52,927 nucleotides of DNA, taken from assembly GCF_029960785.1 (NCBI RefSeq), contig NZ_JASBQE010000087.1, positions 1 through 52,927 of the forward strand, read 5' to 3'. Numbering within the stretch: position 1 is the stretch's first letter; each line of letters begins with the position of its first letter. Positions 8,430 to 17,254 of the stretch are shown piece after piece. The stretch is from Polyangium sp. 15x6. Its GTDB lineage: Bacteria > Myxococcota_A > Polyangia > Polyangiales > Polyangiaceae. The position numbers and the translations under genes were made by a program. The notes under the pieces were generated by a model that was not told the DNA's origin, did not search any database, and saw only the letters and a list, made by a program, of their open reading frames with translations.

Positions 8430-9437
8430 TTGGAAGAGGGTAACCAAGGTTCGGAGATCGAGCGGCTGAAGGCCGAATTGGCGGCCCTTCAGCAGAAGCT
8501 CGAGGAGCGTGAGCGCTCCGAAGCCGCCCTGCGCGCGGAGAACGAGTCTCTGCGCGCGCTCTTCCGGCAGCTCCCGGTCGCAGTGTGGGTGACGGACCGT
8601 GACGGCAACGTGACCATGGGCAACCCCGAGGCCGATCGGCTCCTCGGGGTCCCCGAGACGGCGCCCACGGCCCCGCCCGTGGAGGAGTGGGGCGAAGGCG
8701 CCATCTACCTGCACGCCGACAAGAACACGCCTTATTCGGTGGAGGAGCTGCCGCACGCTCGCGCGCTCCGCGGCGAGTCCGTCCGGACGGCCGAGCTCTT
8801 CTTCCGCAACGGCAACGTGCCCGACGGCGTGTGGCTCGAGGTACATGCAGCGCCGCTGCGCGACGCCTCGGGGACGCAGACGGGCGCGGTTTCGGTGTTC
8901 CTCGACAGCGAGGCGCGCAAGAACTTCGAGGAAGAGGTCGCGCTGCGCAACAAGGAGCTCGTCGCCAGCGAGTCGGAGAAGTCGGAGCTCATCACGCGGC
9001 TCAGGATGGCCGTGCAGGAGCTCTCGACCCCGATCCTGACGCTCTGGGAGGACGTGCTCGCGCTCCCCGTGATCGGCGTGGTCGATTCACGGCGCAGCGC
9101 GGAGATGATGGAGCGACTGCTCGACGAGATCGTGCGCAGTCAGTCGCGGTTCGTCATCATCGATCTCACGGGCGTCGAGGTGATCGACACCTCGACCGCC
9201 GATCACTTCATGAAGCTGGTCAAGGCCGTCGGGCTGATCGGCGCGCGCTGCGTGCTGACTGGTATCCGGCCCGCGGTCGCGCAAACGTTGGTCGATCTCG
9301 ACGTCAACTTTGGCCAGCTCGAGACGTTGCGAAACTTGAAGCACGGGCTTCGCTACTGTCTGCGGTGGCTCGATGCCGAGGATACCGGGCAACACGCGGT
9401 GAGCGAGGGCGAGGCCAGGAGGGCCCGATGGTCATGA
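8430..9437 (+). CDS. rsbR: RsbR-like stressosome scaffold (PAS-STAS)
   Basis: A 335-aa sensory component of the stressosome. An N-terminal coiled coil (about 8-45) is followed by a PAS domain (about 45-165; LPVAVWVTDRDGNVTMGN), a linker helix and a STAS domain (about 200-320). The segment IIDLTGVEVIDTSTAD carries Thr254 at the position equivalent to the kinase target in RsbR/RsbS proteins. Bacillus RsbR uses a globin-like N-terminal sensor; a PAS here suggests a different input, possibly redox, light or a ligand. The start is TTG at 8430, 5 bp after GGAGG. It overlaps the rsbS start by 10 bp, indicating translational coupling in a five-gene operon. Confidence 0.9.
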   Translation: MEEGNQGSEIERLKAELAALQQKLEERERSEAALRAENESLRALFRQLPVAVWVTDRDGNVTMGNPEADRLLGVPETAPTAPPVEEWGEGAIYLHADKNTPYSVEELPHARALRGESVRTAELFFRNGNVPDGVWLEVHAAPLRDASGTQTGAVSVFLDSEARKNFEEEVALRNKELVASESEKSELITRLRMAVQELSTPILTLWEDVLALPVIGVVDSRRSAEMMERLLDEIVRSQSRFVIIDLTGVEVIDTSTADHFMKLVKAVGLIGARCVLTGIRPAVAQTLVDLDVNFGQLETLRNLKHGLRYCLRWLDAEDTGQHAVSEGEARRARWS

Positions 9438-9856
9438 TGATGGAAACGCAGCGGATCCCGATCGTACGCCTGTCTGGAAAGTTGATCGTATCGATCCAGA
9501 CCGCGCTTTCGGACACCGTGGTGGATCGGCTGCAGCAAGACGTCGCGGCCGCCTGCGAGAAGGGAGACGCGCGCGGGCTCGTGGTGGACGTCTCCGGCGT
9601 CGACGTGCTCGACAGCTACATCACGCGCAGCCTGCGCGACCTCGCGGTCATGGCGAGGCTCATGGGCGTGGAGACCGTGGTCTGCGGCCTCCGGCCCGCC
9701 GTCGCGATGACGCTCGTCGAGATGGGCATGGAGCTGCCCGGCGTGCGCACGGCGCTGAACCTCGATCGCGCGCTCGCGCTGCTCGATTCACTCCAGCCCG
9801 AGGGGCTGCCGCACGACCTCGCCGGCGAAGGGGACGAGTGGGAGGGCGAGGCGTGA
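9428..9856 (+). CDS. rsbS: RsbS-like STAS antagonist
   Basis: A 142-aa single STAS-domain protein. It has the RsbS signature IPIVRLSGKLIVSIQTALSD and the phosphorylation segment DVSGVDVLDSYITRS, with Ser63 aligned to the phosphorylated Ser of RsbS. It would sequester RsbT in the stressosome core until phosphorylated. AGGAGG lies 5-6 bp before the ATG at 9428, within the rsbR end. The tail after about residue 125 is acidic and longer than in Bacillus. Confidence 0.92.
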   Translation: MVMMMETQRIPIVRLSGKLIVSIQTALSDTVVDRLQQDVAAACEKGDARGLVVDVSGVDVLDSYITRSLRDLAVMARLMGVETVVCGLRPAVAMTLVEMGMELPGVRTALNLDRALALLDSLQPEGLPHDLAGEGDEWEGEA

Positions 9857-9899
9857 CCATCGTCTCTCGGACGACGCGGTGGAGGAGGAGGCGCGATCG

Positions 9900-10580
9900 A
9901 TGAACGAGGTCGCGGGGGAAATCCTCGCCATCTTGCGGCGGTACCTCTCGGAGCCGACGAGCCGGTCGCTCCTCACGTCCGCCGCCAGACGAGCGAACGT
10001 GAGGCTCGAGGTGCTCGTGCGCTCCGAGATCCCGCAGCTCGTCCAGCAGCTCGGTCCGGGCTTGAACATCTTCTTGCAGGAGCCGGAGAAGCTCCAGAAC
10101 TGCAAGAGCCTGCTCGCGCTCGTGGCCGTGGAGAACGCTCCATCGATCCCCATGGAGTCCCAGCCGCAGCAGGCCGAGTCGCGCCCCGATGGCATCAGCG
10201 TTCCGATCCGCGCCGAGCACGACGTCGTTCGTGCACGCACGCTCGGCAAGGACATGGCCAAGCAGCTCGGGTTCTCCGAGGTCGTCCAGACGAAGGTCGC
10301 GACGGCCGTTTCCGAGCTCGCGCGCAACATCTTCCAGTACGCAGGGACCGGTGAAATCCGGATCCGGCGGATCGAAGGCAAGAAGCGCGGCATCGAGGTC
10401 GTGGCCCGCGATCAAGGGCCTGGCATCTCCGATCCGGCGCTGATCCTGAGCGGCGCCTATCGCTCGAAATGGGGTATGGGCGCGGGTCTCCGCGGCACCA
10501 AGCGGCTCGTCGACGAGTTCGAGCTCGACACGCACCCCGGCCTCGGCACCACCGTCCGCATCCGAAAGTACGCCGAGTAG
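9900..10580 (+). CDS. rsbT: RsbT-like switch kinase with N-terminal extension
   Basis: A 226-aa protein whose C-terminal ~125 residues are a GHKL ATPase of the RsbT type: N-box SELARNIFQYA, G1 box DQGPGIS and lid GMGAGLRGTKRLVDEF. It should phosphorylate RsbR and RsbS under stress. Bacillus RsbT is about 133 aa; here about 98 extra residues, helical and not recognised, precede the kinase core (VPIRAEHDVVRARTLGK). The chosen ATG (9900) follows a GGAGGAGGAGG run by 8-9 bp; an in-frame GTG at 9879 is possible. It is co-directional with and tightly spaced to its neighbours. Confidence 0.88.
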   Translation: MNEVAGEILAILRRYLSEPTSRSLLTSAARRANVRLEVLVRSEIPQLVQQLGPGLNIFLQEPEKLQNCKSLLALVAVENAPSIPMESQPQQAESRPDGISVPIRAEHDVVRARTLGKDMAKQLGFSEVVQTKVATAVSELARNIFQYAGTGEIRIRRIEGKKRGIEVVARDQGPGISDPALILSGAYRSKWGMGAGLRGTKRLVDEFELDTHPGLGTTVRIRKYAE

Positions 10581-10583
10581 CCC

Positions 10584-11153
10584 GTGGACATCGGCACGGC
10601 AGAGCGCCCCGCAGACGGGGAGACCGTCTGCGGCGACGCACACCTCATCCTGGAGCGAAAGCCCCGCACGCTCATCCTCGTCGCCGACGGCCTCGGCCAC
10701 GGCCCCCACGCGGCGCTCGCCGCCTCGACGCTCTGCAAGTACATCGAAGAGCACGCCGAAGAGCCGCTCGAGATGCTCCTGCGCGGCGCCGACAGGGCCG
10801 TGGCCAGCACGCGCGGCGCCGCCGTGATGCTCGCTCGTGTCGACATGCAGACGGCGACGCTCGACGTCGCAGGCGTCGGCAACGTCGCGCTCCGCTCGTG
10901 GAGCAAAGAGAAGATCCAGCCGCTGCCCGCGCGCGGCGTGCTCGGCCGCGGCATCCGCCACGTGCGGATCTTCCGCTACGGCCTGGTGCACGGCGACATG
11001 TTCGCGCTCTACACGGACGGCATTTCCGGCAGCTTCGACATCGATCAGGTCAAACACCAGAGCGCCACGGCGATCGCCCGCTCGGTCCTCGAGGGCTACC
11101 GGAAATCCCACGACGACGCGACGTGCGTGGTCGTGCGCTATCTGGATCGCTGA
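10584..11153 (+). CDS. RsbX-like PP2C/SpoIIE phosphatase
   Basis: A 189-aa Mn/Mg-dependent Ser/Thr phosphatase of the SpoIIE/PP2C group. Metal-site motifs are visible: ETVCGDAHLI, LVADGLGHGPHA and LYTDGISG, with HDDATCVVV near the end. By analogy with RsbX it would dephosphorylate RsbR/RsbS and reset the stressosome; target specificity is inferred from position. The GTG at 10584 is 3 bp after the rsbT stop, and its TGA overlaps the next ATG (TGATG), so expression is coupled. Confidence 0.85.
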   Translation: MDIGTAERPADGETVCGDAHLILERKPRTLILVADGLGHGPHAALAASTLCKYIEEHAEEPLEMLLRGADRAVASTRGAAVMLARVDMQTATLDVAGVGNVALRSWSKEKIQPLPARGVLGRGIRHVRIFRYGLVHGDMFALYTDGISGSFDIDQVKHQSATAIARSVLEGYRKSHDDATCVVVRYLDR

Positions 11154-11662
11154 TGTCGAAGCTGCCCGCGATCGTGCCCGAGCCGCTCTCGTTCGACATC
11201 GGCAACGAGCACGATCGCTTCTGGTGCGCCGCGGAGGGCCGCCGGTACGCCGCCGTGATCGGCTTCGACGCGAAGGCCCAGGGCGAGGTCGCGATCTGCA
11301 TCGCCGAGCTCGTCTCGAACGTCGCCAAGTTCGCCGGTCAAGGCACGCTCACGCTCTCGACCGTGACCGAGCCGCGCCTCGGCATCCGCATCGTCGTCGA
11401 GGACGCGGGCCCTGGCATCGACAACCCCGCGAGCGTGTTCCAGGACGGCTTTTCCGAGGGGAAATGGATCGAGCCGGGGTCGCAGCGGCGCATCGGTCAG
11501 GGGCTCGGCGTCGGGCTCGGCGCCGTGGCGCGCATGATGAGCCACGTCGAGATGGAGAACGTGCCGAGCCGCGGCTTGCGCGTGGTCTGCATCAAGTGGC
11601 TCGAGGTGCCGCGCGGCGGAGCTGGCTCGTTCCCGGCGTCGGGGCCCGGCAGCGCGCGGTAG
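11153..11662 (+). CDS. Second RsbT/RsbW-type anti-sigma ATPase
   Basis: A 169-aa GHKL-fold protein: N-box CIAELVSNVAKFAG, G1 box EDAGPGIDN, then GQGLGVGLGAVARMM. It lacks the N-terminal extension of the upstream RsbT-like protein. Modules with two such ATPases and a phosphatase occur outside Bacillus, and the second copy may be the output to a partner such as a phosphatase or diguanylate cyclase. No sigma-B-like gene is nearby. It is the last gene of the operon, converging on the SGNH hydrolase gene with a 5-bp gap. Confidence 0.82.
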   Translation: MSKLPAIVPEPLSFDIGNEHDRFWCAAEGRRYAAVIGFDAKAQGEVAICIAELVSNVAKFAGQGTLTLSTVTEPRLGIRIVVEDAGPGIDNPASVFQDGFSEGKWIEPGSQRRIGQGLGVGLGAVARMMSHVEMENVPSRGLRVVCIKWLEVPRGGAGSFPASGPGSAR

Positions 11663-11667
11663 CTCGA

Positions 11668-13365
11668 TCAGCGAGGCGCCGCGCGTCCGCTGCCCCGCGC
11701 GAGGAAGGCCTCGTAGCCCTCCATCAACGCGAGGTAGATCCAGCCGCCGAGCACCTCGGCGCCGGCGCTCGACGGGTGCGCGAGATCGGCCCCGCCGAGG
11801 CCGCGCTGCACCCACACGCCCATCGAGCCGAGTCCGCCCATCGCGCTCAGCGTGTCCCAGTATCCGCAGCCGACCTCGGCCGCGACCTTGCGCTGGATCG
11901 CCGCGAGCTTCGGCACGACGGGGCGGCTCGAGTAACCCGAGCCTTTCTTGTCGGCGCGATCCATCGGCCCGACGAGCAAGCACGAGCCCTGCGGCAGCGC
12001 CGCGCGCACCTGCACGAGCACGGCCTTCATCGTGGACTCGTACTGATCGAGCGGGAAGAGCTCGCCGTCCTCGCTCTCGTTCATGCCGTACTGGAAGACG
12101 GTGAGCGCAGGATCGCGCGTCTTCAATTGCTCGGCGAAATGCGCGTCGTCGCTCTTGTCGAGGAAGCGGATGCGGCAGCCCTGGATGCCGATCGCGTCGA
12201 GCACGGCGCCGGGAACGTCGCGCTCCATGGTCACGCCGAACGCGCGCACGCCGGGCCCCTCGGCGCGCACTTCGAGCTCGTGCGGGCCGTCGGGGACCTC
12301 GTAGACGCGATGCCGCGAAGCCGAGACCTCCGCGCGCGTGTCGATGGTCTCGCGCGGCGCGCCGTCGATGCTCACGGTCATCGGCGCGCCGCCTTCATGC
12401 TCGAGGTAACTCACGGCGAAGCGCGAGACGGCGCGGCCGAAGGTGCCCGTCTTCGTGGTCGAGAAGCGCGAGAAGGCGCCCTTGCCTTGCGCGCGGAACG
12501 ACACGCCGCCGAGGCCGTAGAAGCCGTCCTTCGCGTAGGGGCCGACGACGCGGCTGACCTGCCAGCCCGGCGCCGCGAAGCGCACGACGTCGTTGTGGAA
12601 GTAGCCGGGCCAGGCGTTCGCCATGAGCATGAAGCCATGGCCCGCGTCGCCGAAGCGGCGCTGGAGCTTGCGGCGCAGCGTCGCCGTGACGAAGTCGCTC
12701 GCGACGATCGAGTCGCCGAAGTAGGTGACGCGCGCGATCGCCTTCGGCTCCTTGCGCTCGACGGCGGCGAGGCGGCCATAAAACGCGTCGAGCGCGTGGC
12801 CCGAGGGATCCTCGATCGATCGCGGGGGTTTTCCCGTCTCGGTGGTGCTCGTCGCGGGCACGATCTCGGCTGCGGAGGGCGGGAGCGCGACCTCCTCGGG
12901 CTGGCGCAGCTCGGCCTGCTCCGTCGTCTCCATCGCGAGTGCTGTCTCGCCGACGGAGGCCACGGGCTCGGGCGCGGGCGACACCGCGACGAGGCCTGCG
13001 CCCTCGGGCAGCGGCGTGAGCAGGCGCAGGCGCGCGAGCGACGGGAAGAAGTAGGGGATGGCCACGAGCGCGGCGAGCGTCATGAGCGCGATCGCGGCCT
13101 GCGAGTGCAGCCCGTTGATCCGCGGCGCCTCGGGTTCGTCGGCCGTCGCGGCGGGCCGCGCTGCCGCTTCCGGGGGCGAAGGCGCGACGCGGGGCGTTTC
13201 CTTGGCCTGCGGCGCGTCCTTGGCTTGCGGCGCCTTCTGCGGCGCTTCCTGCGGCGCAGGGGCCGCCTTCGGCGTCGGCTCGAGCGCTCGTGCGTTCGGA
13301 GGGGACTTCTTGGCTTGTGCGCGCGGCGAAGCTTGCGCCGCGCGGCGCCGACGACGACCGGTCAT
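11668..13365 (-). CDS. Membrane-anchored SGNH/GDSL-family hydrolase
   Basis: A 565-aa protein. Residues 1-80 are an Ala/Pro/Lys-rich cytoplasmic segment, followed by one transmembrane helix (around 88-106) and a Pro-rich linker. The rest is an extracytoplasmic SGNH hydrolase: block I TYFGDSIVASD (Ser nucleophile), block III FQYGMNESED, and block V DLAHPSSAGAEVLG with the Asp/His pair. This layout resembles peptidoglycan or polysaccharide O-acetylesterases/acyltransferases, but the substrate cannot be read from the sequence. It is 10 bp downstream of the FHA protein gene and probably co-transcribed. Confidence 0.78.
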   Translation of the reverse strand: MTGRRRRRAAQASPRAQAKKSPPNARALEPTPKAAPAPQEAPQKAPQAKDAPQAKETPRVAPSPPEAAARPAATADEPEAPRINGLHSQAAIALMTLAALVAIPYFFPSLARLRLLTPLPEGAGLVAVSPAPEPVASVGETALAMETTEQAELRQPEEVALPPSAAEIVPATSTTETGKPPRSIEDPSGHALDAFYGRLAAVERKEPKAIARVTYFGDSIVASDFVTATLRRKLQRRFGDAGHGFMLMANAWPGYFHNDVVRFAAPGWQVSRVVGPYAKDGFYGLGGVSFRAQGKGAFSRFSTTKTGTFGRAVSRFAVSYLEHEGGAPMTVSIDGAPRETIDTRAEVSASRHRVYEVPDGPHELEVRAEGPGVRAFGVTMERDVPGAVLDAIGIQGCRIRFLDKSDDAHFAEQLKTRDPALTVFQYGMNESEDGELFPLDQYESTMKAVLVQVRAALPQGSCLLVGPMDRADKKGSGYSSRPVVPKLAAIQRKVAAEVGCGYWDTLSAMGGLGSMGVWVQRGLGGADLAHPSSAGAEVLGGWIYLALMEGYEAFLARGSGRAAPR

Positions 13366-13375
13366 CGGCGCGCGC

Positions 13376-14887
13376 TCAGCCGCCCTGCTTTTGCTTGAGC
13401 ATCGCGACTGCGCGGTCCTTGCAGGCCGTGTCGCGCTGGTGCCTGCAGATCGCGATGAGCATCTTGATGTCCGCTTCGCTCGCCTTGCCGGACCAGACCT
13501 TCGGCTCGAGGCCCTTGCGGATCGCGGCCTCGTCGAACTGTCCGGGCGGAGGCGGCGCAGTCTGCGTCGGCGCCGCCGGCTCCGTCGACTTCGCGGGCGC
13601 GGCGCCCGTGGTGCTGCCCGTCGTGCCGCCGCCGTTGAAGCTCCCGCCGCCGTTGTTTGGCGGGACGTACGTGCCGCCGCCGTTGTTCGGCGGGGGCGCC
13701 GTCGGCTCGGGGCCGGCGAGGGCGTGGAGCTGATCGGCGGCCTTCTTGCGCTGATCCGCGCTCACGCTCGGCGTGGAGGCGATCTGCTGCAGGATGCGCT
13801 TCTTCTCGGTGACGTCCTCGAGCTGATCAGCCTTGCTGAACATCCAGTCGGCCCACTTCGACTCGAGGTCCTTGAACGGCTGGCTCTCGCGGACGGGGGA
13901 GTTGTCGTTGATGGCCTGGAGCTTCGTGTGCGCGCGATCGAAATCCTTCGCGTCGACGAGCTCCTTGGCTTCCTTCAGGACCTGCGCCTCGAACGCGCTC
14001 ATCTCCGGCGTCTCGACCGTGTTCGTCGTGGTCGTGGTCGTGGTCCGCGTCATCCCGACGATCACGCCGATCACCACGAGGCCCACGACCGCGCCGATGC
14101 CGATGAGCTTGCCGAGGCTCGGGCCGCGCGGCGGAGGCGCGGGCGTGCCCACGCTCGTCGCGACGTTGTCGAACGAGCCCATCGGTCGCATGGCCTGGCC
14201 GTCGACGCCGAGGCCCATGCCGGCGCGGAAGATCTTGCCCGCGCCGACGAAGCGCAGGCGCACGTCGCCGAGCTCGAGCGCGTCGCCCGCTTCGAGGATG
14301 CCGCGCTTCAGCTCCACGCCGTTGATGCGGATGCCGTTCGCGCTGCCCTTGTCGATGATCTCGTAGCGACCGTTGCCGAGCGCGATGAGCTCGGCGTGCA
14401 GGCGGCTGACGGAGCTGTGGTTGATCGAGATCGTCGCCTCTTCGGCGCGGCCGATCGTGAAGTGCTCGCGATCGAGCGGGTACTCGGCGCCGGGGTTTGG
14501 CCCGACGACCACGACGAGGCGGTTCGGCCTCTGATGGACCGGCACCTGTGCGAGCGCGCCTTGTTGCGCCGTCGCGTCCGGTGCAGGCACCACCTTCGAC
14601 TCGTCGACCAGCTCGATCCGGTAGTCCCCGAGCTGGATGACGTCGCCGCCGTTGATCGCCTGTTCCCCGACGACACGGACGCCGTTGACGAAGGTCCCGT
14701 TGTAGCTCGACGGATCGGAGATCGACCATCCCTGGCCGTTCCGCTTGAGCTGCGCGTGTTTACGCGAGACGTTGCGGTCGGTCAGGCGAATCGAGTTACC
14801 TTCGCCGCGTCCGAGCCCGTACTCGTCGTGGGCGAGAGGGAGTACGGTCTGTTTCCCCTCGTCGTCCTCGATCGTTAGCTTCCACAT
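13376..14887 (-). CDS. Membrane protein with two FHA domains
   Basis: A 503-aa protein. Two forkhead-associated domains, readers of phosphothreonine, lie at about 1-100 (GRGEGNSIRL, VSRKHAQL, YNGTFVNG) and 118-215 (IGRAEEATISI, VSRLHAEL, SANGIRING). Both keep the Gly-Arg, Ser-x-x-His and Asn-Gly elements. A transmembrane helix (about 262-282) is followed by a run of Thr, a helical domain and a Gly/Asn/Pro-rich linker, with a short C-terminal domain containing CRHQRDTACKDRA. It probably links a Ser/Thr kinase signal to an envelope process; the partner is unknown. It starts at ATG 14887 and is first in an operon with the SGNH hydrolase. Confidence 0.85.
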   Translation of the reverse strand: MWKLTIEDDEGKQTVLPLAHDEYGLGRGEGNSIRLTDRNVSRKHAQLKRNGQGWSISDPSSYNGTFVNGVRVVGEQAINGGDVIQLGDYRIELVDESKVVPAPDATAQQGALAQVPVHQRPNRLVVVVGPNPGAEYPLDREHFTIGRAEEATISINHSSVSRLHAELIALGNGRYEIIDKGSANGIRINGVELKRGILEAGDALELGDVRLRFVGAGKIFRAGMGLGVDGQAMRPMGSFDNVATSVGTPAPPPRGPSLGKLIGIGAVVGLVVIGVIVGMTRTTTTTTTNTVETPEMSAFEAQVLKEAKELVDAKDFDRAHTKLQAINDNSPVRESQPFKDLESKWADWMFSKADQLEDVTEKKRILQQIASTPSVSADQRKKAADQLHALAGPEPTAPPPNNGGGTYVPPNNGGGSFNGGGTTGSTTGAAPAKSTEPAAPTQTAPPPPGQFDEAAIRKGLEPKVWSGKASEADIKMLIAICRHQRDTACKDRAVAMLKQKQGG

Positions 14888-15041
14888 AGACGGGTTGCCG
14901 CGAGGCGTGGCTCGACGGATATAGGTACTTTACCGATGGATCCCCGCCGAACGCAATGCTCGTTTGTGGACGGGGGAAAGGGGTTCTCAGGCGAGGTGCG
15001 CGACGAGACCGTCGTGTTCTCGGGCCTCGTCGCGCGCACGT

Positions 15042-15734
15042 TCAACCCGAAGATTTGGCTTTGACCGGGCGGAACGGGTGCAGGAAGGACGCGAGCGAGC
15101 TCGGGTTGCGCGTCTGGAGCCAGAGGCGGCCCTGACCCTGGAAGTTGCACACGAGGCCTTCACCGCCGAGGAAGAGGCTCTTCAAGCCGCCGACCTTGCT
15201 GATGTTGTACTGGAGGCCCTGCGTGAACGCGACCATGTGCGTGTTGTCGCAGATGTAGCCGTAATACTGCTGGCCGATGTCGAGCACGTGCGCGCCGCCG
15301 TAGCAGTTGAACCAGAGGTAGCCCTGGCCGTACGCGCGGATGAGGAAGAGGCCGCCCGAGAAGAAGCCCTTCGCGCCCTGCCACTTCGTGTCGAGCGTGA
15401 CGCCCGGCGTGGAGGCGAGGTAGGCGCCGGATTGCAGGAAGAGCTCCATCCCAGGCTGCATCGTGATGCACACGATCGCGCCCTCGGGCGCGGGCGCGAA
15501 CCACATGCTCTGCCCCGGCGCCGTCGCCGTGAACGTGTTCTGGAAGAGGCTCTCGCCGCCGAGGAGCTTGCGCTTGAGGGCACCGCCGATGCCGCCCTGC
15601 AAGCTCGTCTTCATCTCGATGCCCGTGTCGCGCGCGACCATCGCGCCGCTCTCGGTGATGATCTGCTCGCCGGGTTGGTCGAAGTAGACCTGGACCAGGC
15701 CGAAGTCGGGGTTGTGACGGATCTCGTGTCGCAC
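15042..15734 (-). CDS. AIM24 family protein (third of three tandem copies)
   Basis: A 230-aa AIM24/TIGR00266-type protein, a beta-rich trimeric fold of unclear biochemical role. Family traits seen are ESGAMVARDTGIEM, GGESLFQNTF, FLQSGAYLAS and GGEGLVCNFQGQGRLWLQTRN. It is the most divergent of the three (KRKLLGGES, CYGGAHVLDI). The start is GTG (15734), 13 bp after the preceding copy. It is the last gene of the operon. Confidence 0.88.
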   Translation of the reverse strand: MRHEIRHNPDFGLVQVYFDQPGEQIITESGAMVARDTGIEMKTSLQGGIGGALKRKLLGGESLFQNTFTATAPGQSMWFAPAPEGAIVCITMQPGMELFLQSGAYLASTPGVTLDTKWQGAKGFFSGGLFLIRAYGQGYLWFNCYGGAHVLDIGQQYYGYICDNTHMVAFTQGLQYNISKVGGLKSLFLGGEGLVCNFQGQGRLWLQTRNPSSLASFLHPFRPVKAKSSG

Positions 15735-15747
15735 GGTTAGGACCTCT

Positions 15748-16416
15748 TCACTGCTCGCGCGGTGGCAAGAGAGCGCCGATCGTCGAGCCGTACTCGGCGG
15801 CGTTGCGGGACTGCAGGTACACGGTGCCCTGCCCCTCGAAGTGGCAAACGAGGCCCTCGCCCGAGAGGAACGAGGCGATCCAGCCGGATCCGCTCTTGCC
15901 GACCTTGTACTGGAGCGTCGACTCCCACGCGGCGAGGTGCCCCGTGTCGATCACCATGCTGCCGTCGACCTGCACCTGCTCGAGCGCGCCGAACGTGCCG
16001 ATGATGACCTGGCCCATGCCCGACGTTTCGAGCGTGAAAAGGCCCGCGCCCGAGAACATGCCCTTGAAGCCGCCGCTCTTCGTCTTCACGTCGACCGAGG
16101 GGCTCGACGCGACGTAGGCGCTGTTCTGGATGCACCACTGCTTGTGGCCGGCTTCGAGCACCGCCATGTCGCCGCAGAGCGGCGTGGCGAAGAGGACCTC
16201 GCCCTGGCCGCCTTGCGCGGTGAACGTGTTGCGGAAGAACGACTCGCCGCCGAAGAGCCGCTTCAGGCCCTTCATGAAGCCGCCGGACTGCGTCTGCATC
16301 TGGACGTTGGTCGACATGCCGACCATCGCCCCGCTCTCGGCGACCACGGACTCGCCGGACTGCAGCCAGCACTGCGCGAGCGACTGGGACGGGCGGTAAA
16401 GAAGATTCACTTGCAT
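15748..16416 (-). CDS. AIM24 family protein (second of three tandem copies)
   Basis: A 222-aa AIM24-family protein. It contains VAESGAMVGMST, GGESFFRNTFTAQGG, NSAYVASSPSVDV and SGEGLVCHFEGQGTVYLQSRN. No signal peptide or transmembrane segment, so it is probably cytosolic. The ATG at 16416 is 34 bp after the first copy. Shared motifs and spacing point to duplication within the operon. Confidence 0.9.
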   Translation of the reverse strand: MQVNLLYRPSQSLAQCWLQSGESVVAESGAMVGMSTNVQMQTQSGGFMKGLKRLFGGESFFRNTFTAQGGQGEVLFATPLCGDMAVLEAGHKQWCIQNSAYVASSPSVDVKTKSGGFKGMFSGAGLFTLETSGMGQVIIGTFGALEQVQVDGSMVIDTGHLAAWESTLQYKVGKSGSGWIASFLSGEGLVCHFEGQGTVYLQSRNAAEYGSTIGALLPPREQ

Positions 16417-16450
16417 CGCTGTTCGTCCTTATCTCCGTTTGCCCTTCGCC

Positions 16451-17146
16451 TCACGGCGGCAGCATCGGCGTGAGCCAGTCGACGAGCGCGCTCGTGTTGC
16501 GCGACTGGATGAGGATCTTTCCCTGGCCCTGGAACTCGCAAACGATGCCCTCGCCCGAGGCCATGAAGCCGAGGAGGCCGCCGCCGCCGCTCCTGATCTT
16601 GAAGTTCAGCGACGAGTCGAAGCCCACGATGTGGCCGTTGTCGACGATGTAGCTGCCGTTGCAGTAGATCTCCTCGATCGCGCCGTAGCTCGTCACGAAG
16701 ATCTGCCCATTGCCGGAGGCCTCGACGAAGAACGCGCCCTCCTTCGCGAGCAGCGCGCGCAGGCCGCCCCAGCGCATCTTCAGGTCGATGTCGCCCGCGC
16801 TCGCGAGGAACGCGCCGGCGCTGAAGATCATGGAGTTGCCGGCGAGCTGGATCGGCTTGATCCCGCCCGAGAGCGAGGGCGCGAGCCACACCCAGCCGCC
16901 TTGCGGACCGGAGAAGTGGTTCACGAAGAAGGTTTCACCACCAACGATCTTGCGGATGATCGCGATGAAGAACGCCTTCATTTTGCCGAAGAAACCGGCG
17001 TTTTTCCCCGCATTGAGCTTGACCTCCATCGTGAGGCTGCTCGAGCGGGCCACCATGGACCCAGCCTCCGCGATGATCGTCTCGCCCGGAGCGAGGCTCA
17101 CCTGGAGCATCGAGAACGTCGGCTCGTACTTGACGATGTGTTGCAT
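16451..17146 (-). CDS. AIM24 family protein (first of three tandem copies)
   Basis: A 231-aa AIM24-family protein. Motifs are IAEAGSMVARSS, GGETFFVNHFSGP, FSAGAFLASAGD and GEGIVCEFQGQGKILIQSRN. The chosen ATG (17146) follows GAAGGA by 6 bp; a longer reading through the divergent protease region is spurious. It is the first gene of the triple operon, divergent from the M48 protease gene, with which it shares a ~108-bp promoter region. Confidence 0.9.
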   Translation of the reverse strand: MQHIVKYEPTFSMLQVSLAPGETIIAEAGSMVARSSSLTMEVKLNAGKNAGFFGKMKAFFIAIIRKIVGGETFFVNHFSGPQGGWVWLAPSLSGGIKPIQLAGNSMIFSAGAFLASAGDIDLKMRWGGLRALLAKEGAFFVEASGNGQIFVTSYGAIEEIYCNGSYIVDNGHIVGFDSSLNFKIRSGGGGLLGFMASGEGIVCEFQGQGKILIQSRNTSALVDWLTPMLPP

Positions 17147-17254
17147 CCGAATCCTTCCCCTTCGTTCGGGAGGAGTTCTTTCGGCCGGGACGGCGGGCGT
17201 TTCGACGCGCTCCCCCCACGGGCGGCCGAGAGGCGGCCAGGGTATAACGGAGAC

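Noticed and set aside
10837-13398. 853-aa frame crossing the stressosome and SGNH genes
   Set aside because: Highly Arg/Ala-rich translation across two convergent real genes; a GC-driven shadow.
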